A stretch of DNA of 64,000 nt from positions 20,534 to 84,533 of the forward strand of contig NZ_JAMCOF010000007.1 in the NCBI RefSeq assembly GCF_023500045.1, read 5' to 3'. Below the pieces are notes generated by a model. It was given only the letters and a program-made list of their open reading frames with translations. It was not told the origin of the DNA and did no database searches. The position numbers were made by a program, and so were the translations under genes. The DNA is from Bartonella bilalgolemi (GTDB lineage: Bacteria > Pseudomonadota > Alphaproteobacteria > Rhizobiales > Rhizobiaceae). Positions 49,824-61,228 of the stretch are shown here, piece after piece (position 1 is the stretch's first letter; every line of letters starts with the position of its first letter).

Positions 49824-50240
49824 TTGGTAAAAAATATAAGTTCATCACAACGGCAATTAAGAGTAGGAGAACAAGTTCGCCACGCAATAGCTCATATATT
49901 GCAGCGGGGTATTTTGCTTGATGATACCTTTAAAAATATTGTTATTTCTGTCTCTGAAGTGCGTATGTCATCAGATTTGAAAATTGCTACTTGCTTTGTT
50001 TCTTTTCTCAATACCGTGGATAAAACTTCTCATGATTCTATCGTTAATGCTTTAAATAAAAATAGCCGTTTTATCCGTGGAGCAGTCAGTCATCAGTTAC
50101 GGCAAATGAAATACATACCTGCACTCCGTTTTCGATTCGACAACAGTTTTGATAATTTTGCAAAAATTGATACTTTACTCCGATCCCCTGAGGTTGCGCG
50201 TGATCTTCATAATGATAAACTTAAAGATAAAAAAACGTGA
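49824..50240 (+). CDS. rbfA: ribosome-binding factor A
   Basis: RbfA is a cold-shock 30S assembly factor that binds near helix 1 of 16S rRNA. It starts with TTG at 49824 and has 138 residues. The KH-like fold is indicated by [16 protein letters not shown] and the [22 protein letters not shown] ending typical of the family. It overlaps truB by four bases and follows infB after 124 bases. Confidence 0.94.
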   Translation: MVKNISSSQRQLRVGEQVRHAIAHILQRGILLDDTFKNIVISVSEVRMSSDLKIATCFVSFLNTVDKTSHDSIVNALNKNSRFIRGAVSHQLRQMKYIPALRFRFDNSFDNFAKIDTLLRSPEVARDLHNDKLKDKKT

Positions 50241-51196
50241 CACGACAACGCAAAAAAAAAGGTCGTTCTATTTCCGGTTGGATCATCCTTGACAAACCCA
50301 AAGGAATGAGTTCGACAGCAGCTGTCTCAAAAGTCAAATGGCTTTTTAACGCACAAAAGGCTGGACATGCTGGCACACTTGATCCCCTTGCTTCTGGCAT
50401 ATTGCCTATTGCGCTAGGAGAAGCAACAAAAACCGTTCCTTATGTTATGGACTGTACAAAAACTTATCATTTTTGTGTAGCCTGGGGAGAAGAGCGTTCT
50501 ACAGATGATTTAGAAGGTGAAATTACTAAAATATCTCTGATACGCCCAACACAAGAAAGTATCCTTACTCTTTTACCCAAATATACAGGTATTATTTGGC
50601 AAAAACCTCCACAATTTTCAGCAATTAAAATTGCTGGTAACCGTGCCTATAATTTAGCGCGCAAAGGTACAAGTATTGAAATTTCACCTCGTCAAGTGGA
50701 AATTAAAACCCTCAAACTCGTTGAAACTACTGCTCAAGGACATTCTATTTTTGAAATGACATGTGGAAAAGGAACCTATGTACGTTCCTTAGCACGTGAT
50801 ATGGGACATGATCTCGGTTGTTATGGGTATATTGCTGACTTACGCCGTATAAAAGTCGCACCTTTTAGAGAAAATGATCTCATTACATGGGATGAATTAA
50901 AAGCAGCAATATCTCGTAAAGAAACAACAGATGAAAATTGTACTTTGCCGAAGAGAGATTTCTCTATACTTGATCAGTTATTGATTAAAACAGATGCCGC
51001 ATTACATTGCCTACCACACTATACTCTCAATGAAACTCAAGCGCTACATATAAAGATGGGTAATTCAGTACCTTTATTTGAAAACAACATCTCTATCGAT
51101 AAAGAAAATGTCTATGTAACTTACAAGGACCAGCTTCTGGCTATAGGTACAATTGATAAAAATCAATTTAAACCAAAACGGATTTTCACTATTTAA
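50237..51196 (+). CDS. truB: tRNA pseudouridine-55 synthase
   Basis: TruB makes pseudouridine 55 in the T loop of all tRNAs and acts as a tRNA chaperone. It starts with GTG overlapping rbfA. The 319-residue protein has [15 protein letters not shown] and the catalytic motif [23 protein letters not shown], with the nucleophilic Asp near residue 48. The RDMGHDLGC and later PUA-like C-terminus are as in other family members. It ends the rimP-to-truB block and converges on the MFS gene. Confidence 0.95.
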   Translation: MTRQRKKKGRSISGWIILDKPKGMSSTAAVSKVKWLFNAQKAGHAGTLDPLASGILPIALGEATKTVPYVMDCTKTYHFCVAWGEERSTDDLEGEITKISLIRPTQESILTLLPKYTGIIWQKPPQFSAIKIAGNRAYNLARKGTSIEISPRQVEIKTLKLVETTAQGHSIFEMTCGKGTYVRSLARDMGHDLGCYGYIADLRRIKVAPFRENDLITWDELKAAISRKETTDENCTLPKRDFSILDQLLIKTDAALHCLPHYTLNETQALHIKMGNSVPLFENNISIDKENVYVTYKDQLLAIGTIDKNQFKPKRIFTI

Positions 51197-51300
51197 TGAG
51201 TTGCTATTTCTAATGCTAAGCTAAGCAGTCCCCTACGAAAGATTTTTTTCTACGTTGACAGCTATTTTCTATTTTATACTCCAATTCTACAACACTCAAA

Positions 51301-52923
51301 TTATTGATTATTTGACAGTTTCAAGTGTATCTCATTAATCTTTGGTACTGTTTGCCACTTAATCATGCGATGCACCTTTACACTATTGGAAATGCAATTT
51401 AATCTATCAAGATGTTTGTTAACCTCTACATCTGCTTTTGTGCGACGGCGATTATGGCGCAAATAATCTGCCCATGTTGGTATATGATAAGACTCTGTCC
51501 AATATTCTGGTCTCTCAAGATCACGCAAAAGAATCCACTGGCGAGCTCCATCACGTAGTCGAATATGGCGGCGACGTATCATAACCTCGAGAAATTCTGC
51601 GAGATCATTTTCATTAATTTGATAATCAATCATAATCATAATTGGACCACTTTGTGCTTCTAGATCTAATGAAAGCTCTGGCTCTCTGAATTGATCAAGC
51701 GGCTCAAAATTAATTTGAGGAATTTCTTGAATCTTGAATTTGATACCTGCAAGAGCTCCACAAATTAAAAATATTGCACAAACATTCAAAGCAACTGTTA
51801 AAGAATAACCCTCAGCTAATACACCCCAGACTGCACTTCCAACGGCCATACCACCATAAGATGCAGTTTGATAAAGAGCTAAAGCACGTGCAACAACCCA
51901 ACGTGGTGTAGAAAGCTGTACAGATGTATTAAAGAGTGATAATGCCAAAACCCAACATAAACCAGCAGGAAATAAAATAAAGTGGCTTATAAACAACGAA
52001 TGACTCATTGCTAAAACAAAGCAAGAAAAGGAAAGTCCAACAAATGCGCTTGCAACAATTATTTCTGACTTAAAATGACTTCGTACAAACGCATTAATCA
52101 CACCAGCGGTAATGGCTCCTAAACCAAAACAACTAAGTAATGTACCATAAAGCAGTGCATTTCCCTCAAAAAATTCATGTACAACGATTGGCAATAGCGC
52201 AAAAATAAAAATAGCACCCGCACAAAAAAGGAATGCTCTTACCATGATATTCAAAAGATCAGGAGACATTACTACATAACGGAGACCATCTGCCACAGCC
52301 CCTAAAAACCTCTCCCGTGGTAATGTATTGCTCTTATAATTTGGTTTCCATAAAAACAAAACGCTAATCAAAGGAATATAACTCAGTGCATTGACAAAAA
52401 AAGCTGTAATACCACCAAAAGTAGAAATAATAACTCCTCCAATAGAAGGGCCTACACTGCGCATCAAATTTAAACCAACACTATTCAGACTAATGGCAGT
52501 AGAAATATCTTCTCGGTTAACAATATCCCCTATTGTTGCTTGCCAAGAAGGATTATACAAAGCGGTTCCACATCCAATCAAAAATGTAAAACATAAGAGA
52601 AGCCAGGGGGTAATTAATCCCATATAAGATAAAATAACCAAATTAATTGAGACAATCATCATCATAATTTGTGCGAAAAGCATAATACAACGCCGATTAA
52701 AATTATCAGCTAATGCACCTGCCATCAGAGAAAAAACAACAAGTGGTAATGTCGTAGCACTTTGCACAAGTCCTACCATGGAATGCGAAGAACTAATCAA
52801 TGTCATCATCCAGCTTGCTCCAACCGTCTGTACAAGTCCCCCTAAATTAGCTACAAGAGTAGCAACCCATAAATTTCTGAATATTGAATTATGAAAAATC
52901 TCTAACTTTGAAACCCTCTGCAT
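51301..52923 (-). CDS. MFS transporter with C-terminal soluble domain
   Basis: This major facilitator has about eleven to twelve membrane helices in residues 15-400 and belongs to the MFS_3 group (EntS-like exporters). The last 110 residues form a soluble domain (IMIDYQINENDLAEFLEVM, then an Arg-rich helix and WADYLRHNRRR), resembling the monooxygenase-like ferredoxin fold sometimes fused in this family. I choose the start at 52923 (MQRVSKLEIF, 540 residues), which has GGAG seven bases before it; the open frame runs to 53001. Substrate unknown; a siderophore or drug export role is only suggested by family. Confidence 0.87.
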   Translation of the reverse strand: MQRVSKLEIFHNSIFRNLWVATLVANLGGLVQTVGASWMMTLISSSHSMVGLVQSATTLPLVVFSLMAGALADNFNRRCIMLFAQIMMMIVSINLVILSYMGLITPWLLLCFTFLIGCGTALYNPSWQATIGDIVNREDISTAISLNSVGLNLMRSVGPSIGGVIISTFGGITAFFVNALSYIPLISVLFLWKPNYKSNTLPRERFLGAVADGLRYVVMSPDLLNIMVRAFLFCAGAIFIFALLPIVVHEFFEGNALLYGTLLSCFGLGAITAGVINAFVRSHFKSEIIVASAFVGLSFSCFVLAMSHSLFISHFILFPAGLCWVLALSLFNTSVQLSTPRWVVARALALYQTASYGGMAVGSAVWGVLAEGYSLTVALNVCAIFLICGALAGIKFKIQEIPQINFEPLDQFREPELSLDLEAQSGPIMIMIDYQINENDLAEFLEVMIRRRHIRLRDGARQWILLRDLERPEYWTESYHIPTWADYLRHNRRRTKADVEVNKHLDRLNCISNSVKVHRMIKWQTVPKINEIHLKLSNNQ

Positions 52924-53232
52924 CTTTTGTCTCCAAATCAGCAGTTTATTTTTCTCTTCAACTATTAGTACATTATGTAAAGTTATAACCTTGTCTATCA
53001 ATTAGAATAATAATTTTTTAAAAAACTTTCATAAAAAAGTCTTAAAATAAACTCATTTAAAGAAAATCTTCAAGGACTAGTATTTTAACTTTATTTCCTA
53101 TATAAGTATCAAATATCAGCATCAAAACAAGTAAGATTTTCTTCCTTCTTGTTTCTTGTTCTTTTATAACCTTTGCTGAATGGCATCTCGGCTATAGGTG
53201 TTTTTTTGTTCATTTTTTGAAAGGATAATACG

Positions 53233-53502
53233 ATGTCAATTACTGCTGAGCGTAAACAAACTCTTATTACAGAATACGCAACTAAAATCGGTGATACAGG
53301 TTCACCAGAGGTTCAAGTTGCTGTTCTTTCTGAACGTATTTCTAATTTAACTAACCACTTTAAATCTCATAAAAAAGATAATCATTCTCGCCGCGGTCTT
53401 TTAAAAATGGTATCCCAACGCCGTCGACTTCTTGATTACCTAAAAGGCGTTGATCAAGATCGCTATCAGAAGCTTATCGAAAGATTAGGCCTACGCCGTT
53501 GA
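53233..53502 (+). CDS. rpsO: 30S ribosomal protein S15
   Basis: S15 is a primary 16S rRNA-binding protein of the 30S platform. The 89-residue protein has the standard length and the conserved [27 protein letters not shown] and [21 protein letters not shown] segments. A ribosome binding site GAAAGGA precedes the ATG. In many bacteria S15 represses its own translation and rpsO is transcribed with pnp, as the order here suggests. Confidence 0.97.
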   Translation: MSITAERKQTLITEYATKIGDTGSPEVQVAVLSERISNLTNHFKSHKKDNHSRRGLLKMVSQRRRLLDYLKGVDQDRYQKLIERLGLRR

Positions 53503-53732
53503 AGATAAAGCAGATGAGTATTTTTCTATGAGAAACCACTCTTTTTATTTTAATATGCTGCTGATCAGCAAAAACTAATGAAGAATCGTGAGCAATATTG
53601 CTGGATGCTTTCATTTGATCTGTCATTTATTTCTCTCTGCACAAAATATAGAAATGTCTTGTTGTACTGCCCATAACTTTAAAACATAACTCAAAACTAA
53701 AACATAAATATTAGGTCATTTAAGGATAAAAA

Positions 53733-55934
53733 ATGTTTAAAACCCATAAGGTAGAAATTGAATGGGCCGGCCGGCCGCTGATCCTCGAAACAGGAAAAAT
53801 TGCACGTCAAGCAGATGGTGCAATTATTGCTACATATGGTGAAACTGTTGTTTTGGCAACTGTTGTTTCAGCAAAAACTCCAAAACCAGATCAAAATTTT
53901 TTTCCGCTCACCGTTAATTATCAAGAAAAAAACTATGCAGTTGGTAAAATACCTGGAGGTTATTTTAAACGGGAAAACCGTCCAAGTGAAAGTGAGACTT
54001 TAATTTCACGGTTAATTGATCGCCCAATTCGCCCTCTCTTTGTTGATGGTTATAAAAATGATACACAAGTAATCGTCTCTGTCATCCAGCATGATTTAGA
54101 AAACAATCCTGATATTCTTGCTATAATTGCATCTTCTGCTGCACTAACTCTATCAGGTATTCCTTTTATGGGCCCAATTGCTGCTGCTCGTATTGGTTAT
54201 TGTAATGGACAATATATTCTCAATCCTAATATTGATGAGATACCTGAATCAAAACTTGATCTCGTTGTTGCTGGAACAGAAAATGCTGTACTAATGGTTG
54301 AATCAGAAGCCCATGAATTACCTGAAGATGTAATGTTGGATGCTGTCATGTTTGGTCAAAAAAGTTTTCAACCTGTAATTAATGCCATCATCAAACTTGC
54401 CGAAGTGGCTGCTAAAGAGCCTCGCGACTTTATTCCAGAGGATCTGTCTATCCTTGAAAAAAATATGCTTAAAATGATTGAACAAGATCTAAGAGAGGCT
54501 TATACAATTACCGACAAACAACAACGCTATGCCGCGATTGATCTTCTTAAAGAAGAAGTTATCAATAAATTCATACAAGAAGCAGAAGAAAACTGTGAAT
54601 TTAATACAGATCAGATCGCAACTGTTTTTAAAAATTTGCAAGCAAAAATTGTTCGCAAAAACATCCTTGATACGGGAAAACGTATTGATGGACGTAATCT
54701 TTCAGATGTTCGTTCAATTCAATCAGAAGTTGGTCTTTTTCCTCGTACACACGGATCAGCATTATTTACTCGTGGTGAAACACAAGCACTTGTTATAACA
54801 ACATTAGGAACTGGAGAAGATGAGCAATATATAGACTCCTTGACAGGTATGTATAAAGAAACATTCCTTCTTCATTACAATTTCCCACCTTTTTCAGTAG
54901 GTGAAATAGGCCGTATTGGTTCTCCCGGCCGCCGCGAAATTGGTCATGGTAAATTAGCATGGCGTGCTATTCATCCCATGTTACCGACAAAAGAATCATT
55001 TCCTTACACCATTCGTACTGTATCAGAAATTACCGAATCAAATGGATCTTCTTCAATGGCAACTGTTTGTGGAACCTCACTAGCACTCATGGATGCAGGC
55101 GTTCCTTTAGCTCGCCCTGTTGCTGGTATTGCAATGGGCTTGATCAAAGAAGGTAAAAAATTTGCTGTTCTATCAGATATTTTAGGGGATGAAGATCACC
55201 TTGGTGATATGGATTTCAAGGTAGCAGGCACAGAAAACGGCATTACTTCTTTGCAAATGGACATAAAAATTGATGGCATTACTGAAGAGATTATGAAAAT
55301 CGCACTTGCACAAGCCAAGGATGGTCGAATCCATATTCTCAATGAAATGTCAAAGGCCTTAGCTCGTGCACGTAGTGAACTCAGCGAATTTTCTCCACGT
55401 ATTGAAATGATGAACATTCCTGTAGATAAAATTCGTGACGTTATCGGTTCTGGTGGTAAAGTGATACGAGAAATTGTGGAAAAAACTGGAGCTAAAATTA
55501 ATATTGAAGATGATGGAACAATTAAAATTGCCTCTTCTGATTTAAAAACCATTGAAGCAGCAAAACACTGGATCCTTTCGATTGTTGATGAACCTGAAGT
55601 CGGTTCTATTTACCAAGGAACAGTTGTTAAAATTGCAGAATTTGGTGCATTTGTTAATTTTTTTGGTTCTCGCGATGGACTTGTTCATATCTCTCAACTC
55701 GCATTAGAACGGGTAGCAAAAACAACTGATATTGTAAAAGAAGGTGATAAAGTTTGGGTTAAATTAATGGGCTTTGATGAACGTGGTAAAATTCGGTTGT
55801 CAATGAAAGTTATTGACCAACAAACTGGAAAAGAACTTATCCGTGATGACACCATAAAAACAGAAAAAAGCAATAATATTCATGAAAAGCATCCATCCGA
55901 AAAGAAAAATCGTCGTAAGAAAAAAGAGGATTAA
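53733..55934 (+). CDS. pnp: polyribonucleotide nucleotidyltransferase (PNPase)
   Basis: PNPase degrades RNA from the 3' end by phosphorolysis and is a degradosome partner. The 733-residue protein has two RNase PH domains; the second carries [19 protein letters not shown] near residue 482-500, with the catalytic Asp residues. A KH domain (about 555-615, [12 protein letters not shown]) and an S1 domain (about 622-690) follow, and then a Lys-rich tail. It follows rpsO after 230 bases. A GC-rich run GGCCGGCCGGCC in its first codons is striking in this AT-rich DNA but encodes conserved residues. Confidence 0.97.
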   Translation: MFKTHKVEIEWAGRPLILETGKIARQADGAIIATYGETVVLATVVSAKTPKPDQNFFPLTVNYQEKNYAVGKIPGGYFKRENRPSESETLISRLIDRPIRPLFVDGYKNDTQVIVSVIQHDLENNPDILAIIASSAALTLSGIPFMGPIAAARIGYCNGQYILNPNIDEIPESKLDLVVAGTENAVLMVESEAHELPEDVMLDAVMFGQKSFQPVINAIIKLAEVAAKEPRDFIPEDLSILEKNMLKMIEQDLREAYTITDKQQRYAAIDLLKEEVINKFIQEAEENCEFNTDQIATVFKNLQAKIVRKNILDTGKRIDGRNLSDVRSIQSEVGLFPRTHGSALFTRGETQALVITTLGTGEDEQYIDSLTGMYKETFLLHYNFPPFSVGEIGRIGSPGRREIGHGKLAWRAIHPMLPTKESFPYTIRTVSEITESNGSSSMATVCGTSLALMDAGVPLARPVAGIAMGLIKEGKKFAVLSDILGDEDHLGDMDFKVAGTENGITSLQMDIKIDGITEEIMKIALAQAKDGRIHILNEMSKALARARSELSEFSPRIEMMNIPVDKIRDVIGSGGKVIREIVEKTGAKINIEDDGTIKIASSDLKTIEAAKHWILSIVDEPEVGSIYQGTVVKIAEFGAFVNFFGSRDGLVHISQLALERVAKTTDIVKEGDKVWVKLMGFDERGKIRLSMKVIDQQTGKELIRDDTIKTEKSNNIHEKHPSEKKNRRKKKED

Positions 55935-55956
55935 TTTTATTTTCTTACTATGAAAT

Positions 55957-55994
55957 AAAATGCCATTCTAAAATATTGAAGAGGCATTTCTTTG
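55957..55994 (+). terminator. possible terminator after pnp
   Basis: AAATGCC and GGCATTT form a 7-bp stem, with TTC/GAA pairs continuing inside after a small bulge; CTTT follows. The loop is large and the T tract weak, so it may be a partial terminator. Confidence 0.4.
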
Positions 55995-56006
55995 AAAGAA
56001 TAAAAT

Positions 56007-57005
56007 GTGTCTCTGTTTTTACCTTTTGAAAGCTATGATCTCCCTAAACCTTATTCGAACCAACATTTTTTAGGTTTTGGTTTAACCAAAGTTCCTGATA
56101 AACAGTGGATAAAAAATCTTGAAATTATAACTCCTTGGCGACAAGACTTTTTAAAATTTACCAATGCTAAATTTCAATGTAGCCCACAAATAAATCAAAC
56201 TATAATCTATGATGGAGCACTGCTACAACTTAGTAAATATCGTGATCTTAATCAGAATCGTTTTCTTGATCTATTAGAACAAGTCAAACCTGGTGGATGG
56301 ATTATCATCAGTGGAGAAAAAACTGTTGGTTCTACCTCAATGATGAAATGGATTAATACTCTTGTTCCTATTAGCAAAAAATTATCCAAAAATCATAGTC
56401 ATGTCTTCTGGCTTCAAGTACCACAACAGATAGATAAACAAAATATTGCTCATTTTCGTTCATCACCACTCAGTTTTGGAAATAAATTTCAAACTACTTC
56501 TGGTATGTTTTCTCACGGCCGTATTGATCCAGGATCTGCTGCACTTGTACCTTATATGCACAAAATCATTTTTGGAAAAACAGCTGATTTTGGAGCTGGT
56601 TGGGGTTTTCTTTCCTATACTGCACTTGAAGTAAGCAAAAACTTAACCGCACTCGACCTTTATGAAGCTGACTATAATGCTTTAGAGGCAGCAAAAAAAC
56701 ATCTGAAACACATAACAACCTCTCTTCCAATTGGCTTTTATTGGCATGATCTCGTTTATGAGCCTATAAAAAATCTTTATGATACAATTATTTCAAATCC
56801 ACCATTTCATACACAACAAACAACAGATATTTCATTAGGACAGCATTTTATTATAAATGCTGCAAAATATCTTAAACCTAAAGGTCGCTTGCTTCTCGTT
56901 GCAAATTGTCATCTCCCTTATGAAACACTATTAAAAAAACTCTTCCACACAGTTTTTATACATGAAGAAGTTCATGGTTTCAAAATCATAGAAGCACGTC
57001 GATAA
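56007..57005 (+). CDS. RsmC-like 16S rRNA guanine-N2 methyltransferase
   Basis: This 332-residue protein has an N-terminal degenerate half (1-160) and a C-terminal SAM-dependent methyltransferase, as in RsmC, which modifies G1207 of 16S rRNA. Motif I is TADFGAGWGFLSY near residue 192-204 and the catalytic motif is ISNPPFHTQ near 262-270. It may be RsmC or the related RlmG; the N-terminal half is too divergent to say. It converges with hslU, 20 bases away. Confidence 0.85.
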   Translation: MSLFLPFESYDLPKPYSNQHFLGFGLTKVPDKQWIKNLEIITPWRQDFLKFTNAKFQCSPQINQTIIYDGALLQLSKYRDLNQNRFLDLLEQVKPGGWIIISGEKTVGSTSMMKWINTLVPISKKLSKNHSHVFWLQVPQQIDKQNIAHFRSSPLSFGNKFQTTSGMFSHGRIDPGSAALVPYMHKIIFGKTADFGAGWGFLSYTALEVSKNLTALDLYEADYNALEAAKKHLKHITTSLPIGFYWHDLVYEPIKNLYDTIISNPPFHTQQTTDISLGQHFIINAAKYLKPKGRLLLVANCHLPYETLLKKLFHTVFIHEEVHGFKIIEARR

Positions 57006-57025
57006 ATTAAAATACACAAAATTTC

Positions 57026-58333
57026 CTAAAGAACAAAACGTGAAAGATCGATATCAGAAGCAAGTTCTCCTATAGATTTTCTGACATAATCAGCATCAAC
57101 TTTAAATGAAGTACCGGCTTTATCAGGTGCTGTAAAAGAAATTTCATCCAAAACACGCTCCATAACCGTTTGCAAACGACGTGCTCCAATATTCTCGATC
57201 CTCGCATTTAAATCAACGGCGATATCGGCTAAAGCATCAATTGCATCATCAGTAATTTCTAAATGAACTTCTTCTGTTGCCATTAAAGCAATATATTGTT
57301 TAATTAAACTAGCTTCAGGTTCAGTAAGAATACGACGTAAGTCTTCCCTTGTTAAAGCATTTAACTCTACACGGATAGGCAAACGACCTTGCAGCTCTGG
57401 TAATAAATCAGAGGGTTTAGATACATGAAAAGCACCAGAAGCAATGAAAAGAATATGATCTGTTTTTATTTGCCCATATTTAGTCGCAATTGTTGTCCCT
57501 TCAACTAAAGGCAAAAGGTCCCTTTGAACCCCTTCGCGTGAAACAGTAGCAGTTGCCCCACCATCGCGAGTTGCAATTTTATCAATTTCATCAATGAAAA
57601 CAATCCCATCATTTTCAGCAACACGCAGTGCCTCTTGAATAATTTGATCTTGATCCAGAAGTTTCTCGGATTCATCATCAATTAATGGTTTAAAAGCGTC
57701 TTTTACAGTTGTTTTGCGTATTTTTGTACGAATACCCATCTTTCCAAAAAGATCTGATAAATTCATAATACCCATTTGTGCACCAGGCATACCAGGAATA
57801 TCAAAAGTTGGGGCACTATTACTATTATCAGTTACTTCAATCTCAATTTCTTTGTCATCTAATTCTCCTTCACGCAATTTTTTACGAAAACTATCACGGG
57901 TAGCAGGACTTGCGGTTTTTCCTACAAGAGCGTCTAAAACTCGTTCTTCAGCATTAATATGAGCTTTTGCTTTTACTTCATCACGTTTTTTTTCACGTAC
58001 AAGAGAAATTGCAATTTCAACGAGATCACGAATAATTTGCTCAACATCGCGACCTACGTAACCCACTTCGGTAAATTTAGTAGCCTCTACCTTAACGAAA
58101 GGAGCTCCAGAAAGTTTCGCTAATCGACGAGCTATTCCTGTTTTACCAACACCTGTCGGCCCTATCATCAGGATATTTTTAGGCATAACTTCTTCACGCA
58201 TCTGCCCTTCAAGCTGTTGTCGACGCCATCGATTACGCAGTGCGATAGCAACAGAACGCTTAGCATCATTTTGTCCAATAATAAAACGATCAAGTTCAGA
58301 AACAGTTTCACGAGGGGAAAATACAACACACAT
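57026..58333 (-). CDS. hslU: ATP-dependent protease ATPase subunit HslU
   Basis: HslU is the AAA+ unfoldase that feeds substrates to HslV. The 435-residue protein has Walker A GPTGVGKT near residue 54-61, an intermediate domain (about 110-230), Walker [13 protein letters not shown] and the sensor stretch ending in the C-terminal [11 protein letters not shown], which docks in HslV. The start follows the hslV stop by less than one codon. Confidence 0.96.
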   Translation of the reverse strand: MCVVFSPRETVSELDRFIIGQNDAKRSVAIALRNRWRRQQLEGQMREEVMPKNILMIGPTGVGKTGIARRLAKLSGAPFVKVEATKFTEVGYVGRDVEQIIRDLVEIAISLVREKKRDEVKAKAHINAEERVLDALVGKTASPATRDSFRKKLREGELDDKEIEIEVTDNSNSAPTFDIPGMPGAQMGIMNLSDLFGKMGIRTKIRKTTVKDAFKPLIDDESEKLLDQDQIIQEALRVAENDGIVFIDEIDKIATRDGGATATVSREGVQRDLLPLVEGTTIATKYGQIKTDHILFIASGAFHVSKPSDLLPELQGRLPIRVELNALTREDLRRILTEPEASLIKQYIALMATEEVHLEITDDAIDALADIAVDLNARIENIGARRLQTVMERVLDEISFTAPDKAGTSFKVDADYVRKSIGELASDIDLSRFVL

Positions 58334-58915
58334 TCAAATAGCTTTCTCTAAAGGAGGTAATTCAGCATCCAATGCTTCTATTGTAAAATTATCATTGGTG
58401 TAAACACAAATTTTAGCTGCAATACTCATAGCTTTACAAGCAATAGTTTCTGCATCTAAATCCGTGTCCATCAGTACTCGTGCAGCTGACAAAGCAAAAT
58501 TACCTCCAGAACCAATTGCCATCACTCCATCTTCTGGTTCTAATACATCACCAAGACCTGTTAAAGCCAAAGTAGCTTTTTGATCAGCCACAAGCATCAT
58601 TGCTTCAAGACGACGTAAATAACGATCAGTACGCCAATCTTTTGCAAGCTCTACACATGCACGCATAAGCTGATCAGGATATTGCTCAAGTTTCGTTTCT
58701 AATCTTTCTAATAGTGTGAAAGCATCTGCTGTAGCGCCTGCAAAACCAGCTATCACTGCTCCACCCTTCCCAAGACGACGGACTTTGCGTGCATTGCTTT
58801 TCATAATTGTTTGTCCAAGTGAAACTTGACCATCACCCGCCATAACTACTTTATTGCCTTTTCTTACCGTTACGATTGTCGTACCATACATAATATCAGG
58901 CTTATGCTCTGTCAT
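58334..58915 (-). CDS. hslV: ATP-dependent protease peptidase subunit HslV
   Basis: HslV is the proteasome-like peptidase of the HslUV complex. I choose the start at 58915 ([11 protein letters not shown], 193 residues), which has GGAG upstream; the frame is open to 58933. After removal of the propeptide the N-terminal Thr (residue 12, in [10 protein letters not shown]) is the nucleophile. [10 protein letters not shown] and [11 protein letters not shown] are conserved. It is first in hslVU and divergent from the asparaginase gene. Confidence 0.96.
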   Translation of the reverse strand: MTEHKPDIMYGTTIVTVRKGNKVVMAGDGQVSLGQTIMKSNARKVRRLGKGGAVIAGFAGATADAFTLLERLETKLEQYPDQLMRACVELAKDWRTDRYLRRLEAMMLVADQKATLALTGLGDVLEPEDGVMAIGSGGNFALSAARVLMDTDLDAETIACKAMSIAAKICVYTNDNFTIEALDAELPPLEKAI

Positions 58916-59117
58916 AAGAAAACTCCTTAACATTGCTTCCTTTTATCATACATAAAATCAAATCACTAATTCCTTTATTTAGTAATATATATAGCAAAAC
59001 ACAATAATTGAGCACACCTCAATTTTTCTTAATATAAAAAATGATATCATTGTTGTATACTCGAATTATTGTTATATTGTTTTGTATAAGCAATCTACCT
59101 TCTTACAGGGGAAAATT

Positions 59118-60107
59118 ATGAAAAGAATAGCAGTAGGCACGCTAGGTGGAACAATTGCAATGACAGCCAATAATTTAGGTCAAATGCAACCAACTTTAAC
59201 ATCAGATATACTCATAAAAAATGTTCCTAATTTAGAAAAAATTGCTGATATTCACAATCACACATTAACACAACTACCAAGTGGATCTTTATCTTTTAAA
59301 ATTCTGCTTGAAACAATAGAATGGGCAAAAAAACAAATCAAGATCGGCGCAGATGGTATTGTTTTAACGCAAGGAACCGACACATTGGAAGAAACAGCTT
59401 TTTTTCTTTCCCTCTATTGGAATAAAGCTGAACCACTTGTCGTAACTGGTGCTATGCGTACACCCTGTGCAGCAGGTGCTGATGGACCTGCTAATTTTTT
59501 AGCTGCAACCCGTGTTGCTGCTAATCCACAAAGTCGTAATAGAGGAGTCCTAGTTGTAATGAATGATACTATTCATTCACCCTACTGGGTGCAAAAAAGT
59601 CACACTGTTAAAGTCGAAACACTACAATCAGGTCTGACAGGCATTCTAGGAACAATTTTAGAAGGAAAACTCTTTTATTTTAATGATCGAAATTTTTTCC
59701 CTACAACTTTCGCACTGCCTAAAAAAAATGATCATCAAGTTGCACTGCTATATTCCTCTTTATCATCTGATACGCACTTGATGAAATTTTGCCTTGAAAG
59801 TGGACATTATTCAGGCCTTGTCATAGCAGGTTTTGGTGCAGGCCACTGCAGTTTTCAAGAAGCAAATATAGTGCGACAATACGCCAAGAAAATACCAATC
59901 ATCATTGCAAGCCGCTCTTATCATGGCCCAACAACTCGTACAACCTACGGTTATAAAGGTTCAGAAATTGATATGATTTCTTCTGGTGCTTTAATGTCTG
60001 GCTATTTATCAGCAGTAAAAGCACGTTTACTTTTATGGGCTTTTTTGGCAGAAGGTCTATCACAAAAACAAATCATTGCATGCTGGAATGATTGGACTAT
60101 AAGTTAA
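59118..60107 (+). CDS. L-asparaginase
   Basis: This enzyme hydrolyses asparagine to aspartate and ammonia. I start it at 59118 (MKRIAVGTLGGT, 329 residues), with AGGGG seven bases before. The frame to 59082 adds an unlikely extension, and no signal peptide is present in either case, so it should be cytoplasmic. The catalytic threonines are Thr12 in LGGTIAM and the one in TQGTDTLEET near residue 90. Other residues of the second active-site segment (MRTPCAAGADGPANF) agree. Type I or II specificity is not resolved. Confidence 0.9.
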   Translation: MKRIAVGTLGGTIAMTANNLGQMQPTLTSDILIKNVPNLEKIADIHNHTLTQLPSGSLSFKILLETIEWAKKQIKIGADGIVLTQGTDTLEETAFFLSLYWNKAEPLVVTGAMRTPCAAGADGPANFLAATRVAANPQSRNRGVLVVMNDTIHSPYWVQKSHTVKVETLQSGLTGILGTILEGKLFYFNDRNFFPTTFALPKKNDHQVALLYSSLSSDTHLMKFCLESGHYSGLVIAGFGAGHCSFQEANIVRQYAKKIPIIIASRSYHGPTTRTTYGYKGSEIDMISSGALMSGYLSAVKARLLLWAFLAEGLSQKQIIACWNDWTIS

Positions 60108-60216
60108 TTCACTATTTTAAAGCAAAACATGATTTTTAACAAAAAAACAGTCTGTTGTTCTACTCTTAATCATAACAATTTCTAAAAAATAATCTAAAAA
60201 CTCTTGGCCAATAAAG

Positions 60217-61215
60217 ATGATTGATGCTACTCCATTAAAAACCAATCAAGAAGATAACTTTATCAATTACGTTTCTGATCAATATTCCCCCTATACTTTT
60301 TTTACTGTACAAGAATGGTCTCAATTCCGCGCAAATACACCGCTTACCTTAACTTTTGATGAAATTAAGCGCTTACGATCAATCGATGATCCTATCGATT
60401 TAGAAGAAGTGCAATGTATTTATCTTTCTTTGGCACGCCTCTTATCATACCATGTTGAAGCAGTACAGGAACTCTTCCGAAAACGTCAAATATTTTTGCA
60501 TCAAGCAGATACCAAAAAAACACCCTTTATTATTGGAATTTCTGGTTCTGTTGCGGTGGGGAAGTCAACAACTGCACGTATTCTTCAAGAACTTATGAAA
60601 CGATGGAAATCTAGTCTTAAAGTTGATCTTGTTACGACCGATGGATTTCTTTATCCTAATACCATTTTACAAGAAAAAAATCGTATGAATCGTAAAGGAT
60701 TTCCTGATTCCTATGATATTAAAAAACTACTGCGCTTTCTTTCTGACGTAAAAGCAGGCGTTGGTAATGTTAGTGCACCGCTTTATTCGCATATGATTTA
60801 TGATGTTCTAGAAAATCAAAAAATTATTATTGACCGACCCGATATTTTAATTGTTGAGGGTGTTAATGTGCTTCAAATTAATGATTGTCCTAAAGATGGA
60901 AAAATTGTACCTTTTGTTTCAGATTTTTTTGATTTCTCAATTTATGTAGATGCTGCAACAGAAATGATCCATCAATGGTATTTAGAGCGTTTTAAACATT
61001 TACGTAAAACAGCTTTTCAAAAACCCGAATCTTATTTTCATCGTTATGCACTGTTAAATGAGGAAGAGGCCTCAAAAATCGCTGAAAACCTTTGGTACAC
61101 AATTAATCTAAAAAATTTACAAGAAAATATATTACCAACGCGACCACGAGCTGATCTTATTTTACGAAAGGGAAAAAATCATTTGGTTGAATATGTTGCA
61201 CTTCGAAAATTATAA
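60217..61215 (+). CDS. coaA: pantothenate kinase (type I)
   Basis: CoaA phosphorylates pantothenate, the first committed step of coenzyme A synthesis. The 332-residue protein has the P-loop [12 protein letters not shown] at 107-118, the [10 protein letters not shown] stretch, and the conserved RKGFPDSYD and VEGVNVLQ segments. The C-terminus [21 protein letters not shown] is typical. It precedes the M17 aminopeptidase by 13 bases. Confidence 0.95.
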   Translation: MIDATPLKTNQEDNFINYVSDQYSPYTFFTVQEWSQFRANTPLTLTFDEIKRLRSIDDPIDLEEVQCIYLSLARLLSYHVEAVQELFRKRQIFLHQADTKKTPFIIGISGSVAVGKSTTARILQELMKRWKSSLKVDLVTTDGFLYPNTILQEKNRMNRKGFPDSYDIKKLLRFLSDVKAGVGNVSAPLYSHMIYDVLENQKIIIDRPDILIVEGVNVLQINDCPKDGKIVPFVSDFFDFSIYVDAATEMIHQWYLERFKHLRKTAFQKPESYFHRYALLNEEEASKIAENLWYTINLKNLQENILPTRPRADLILRKGKNHLVEYVALRKL

Positions 61216-61228
61216 GGATTATAAATAC

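Noticed and set aside
53150..53200. Promoter before rpsO around TTGCTG and TATAGG
   Set aside because: The spacing (14 bases) is too short for a confident call; left unannotated.
53765..53776. GC-rich GGCCGGCCGGCC run at the start of pnp as a sign of foreign DNA
   Set aside because: It encodes the conserved N-terminal residues of PNPase, and the surrounding gene is normal in composition.
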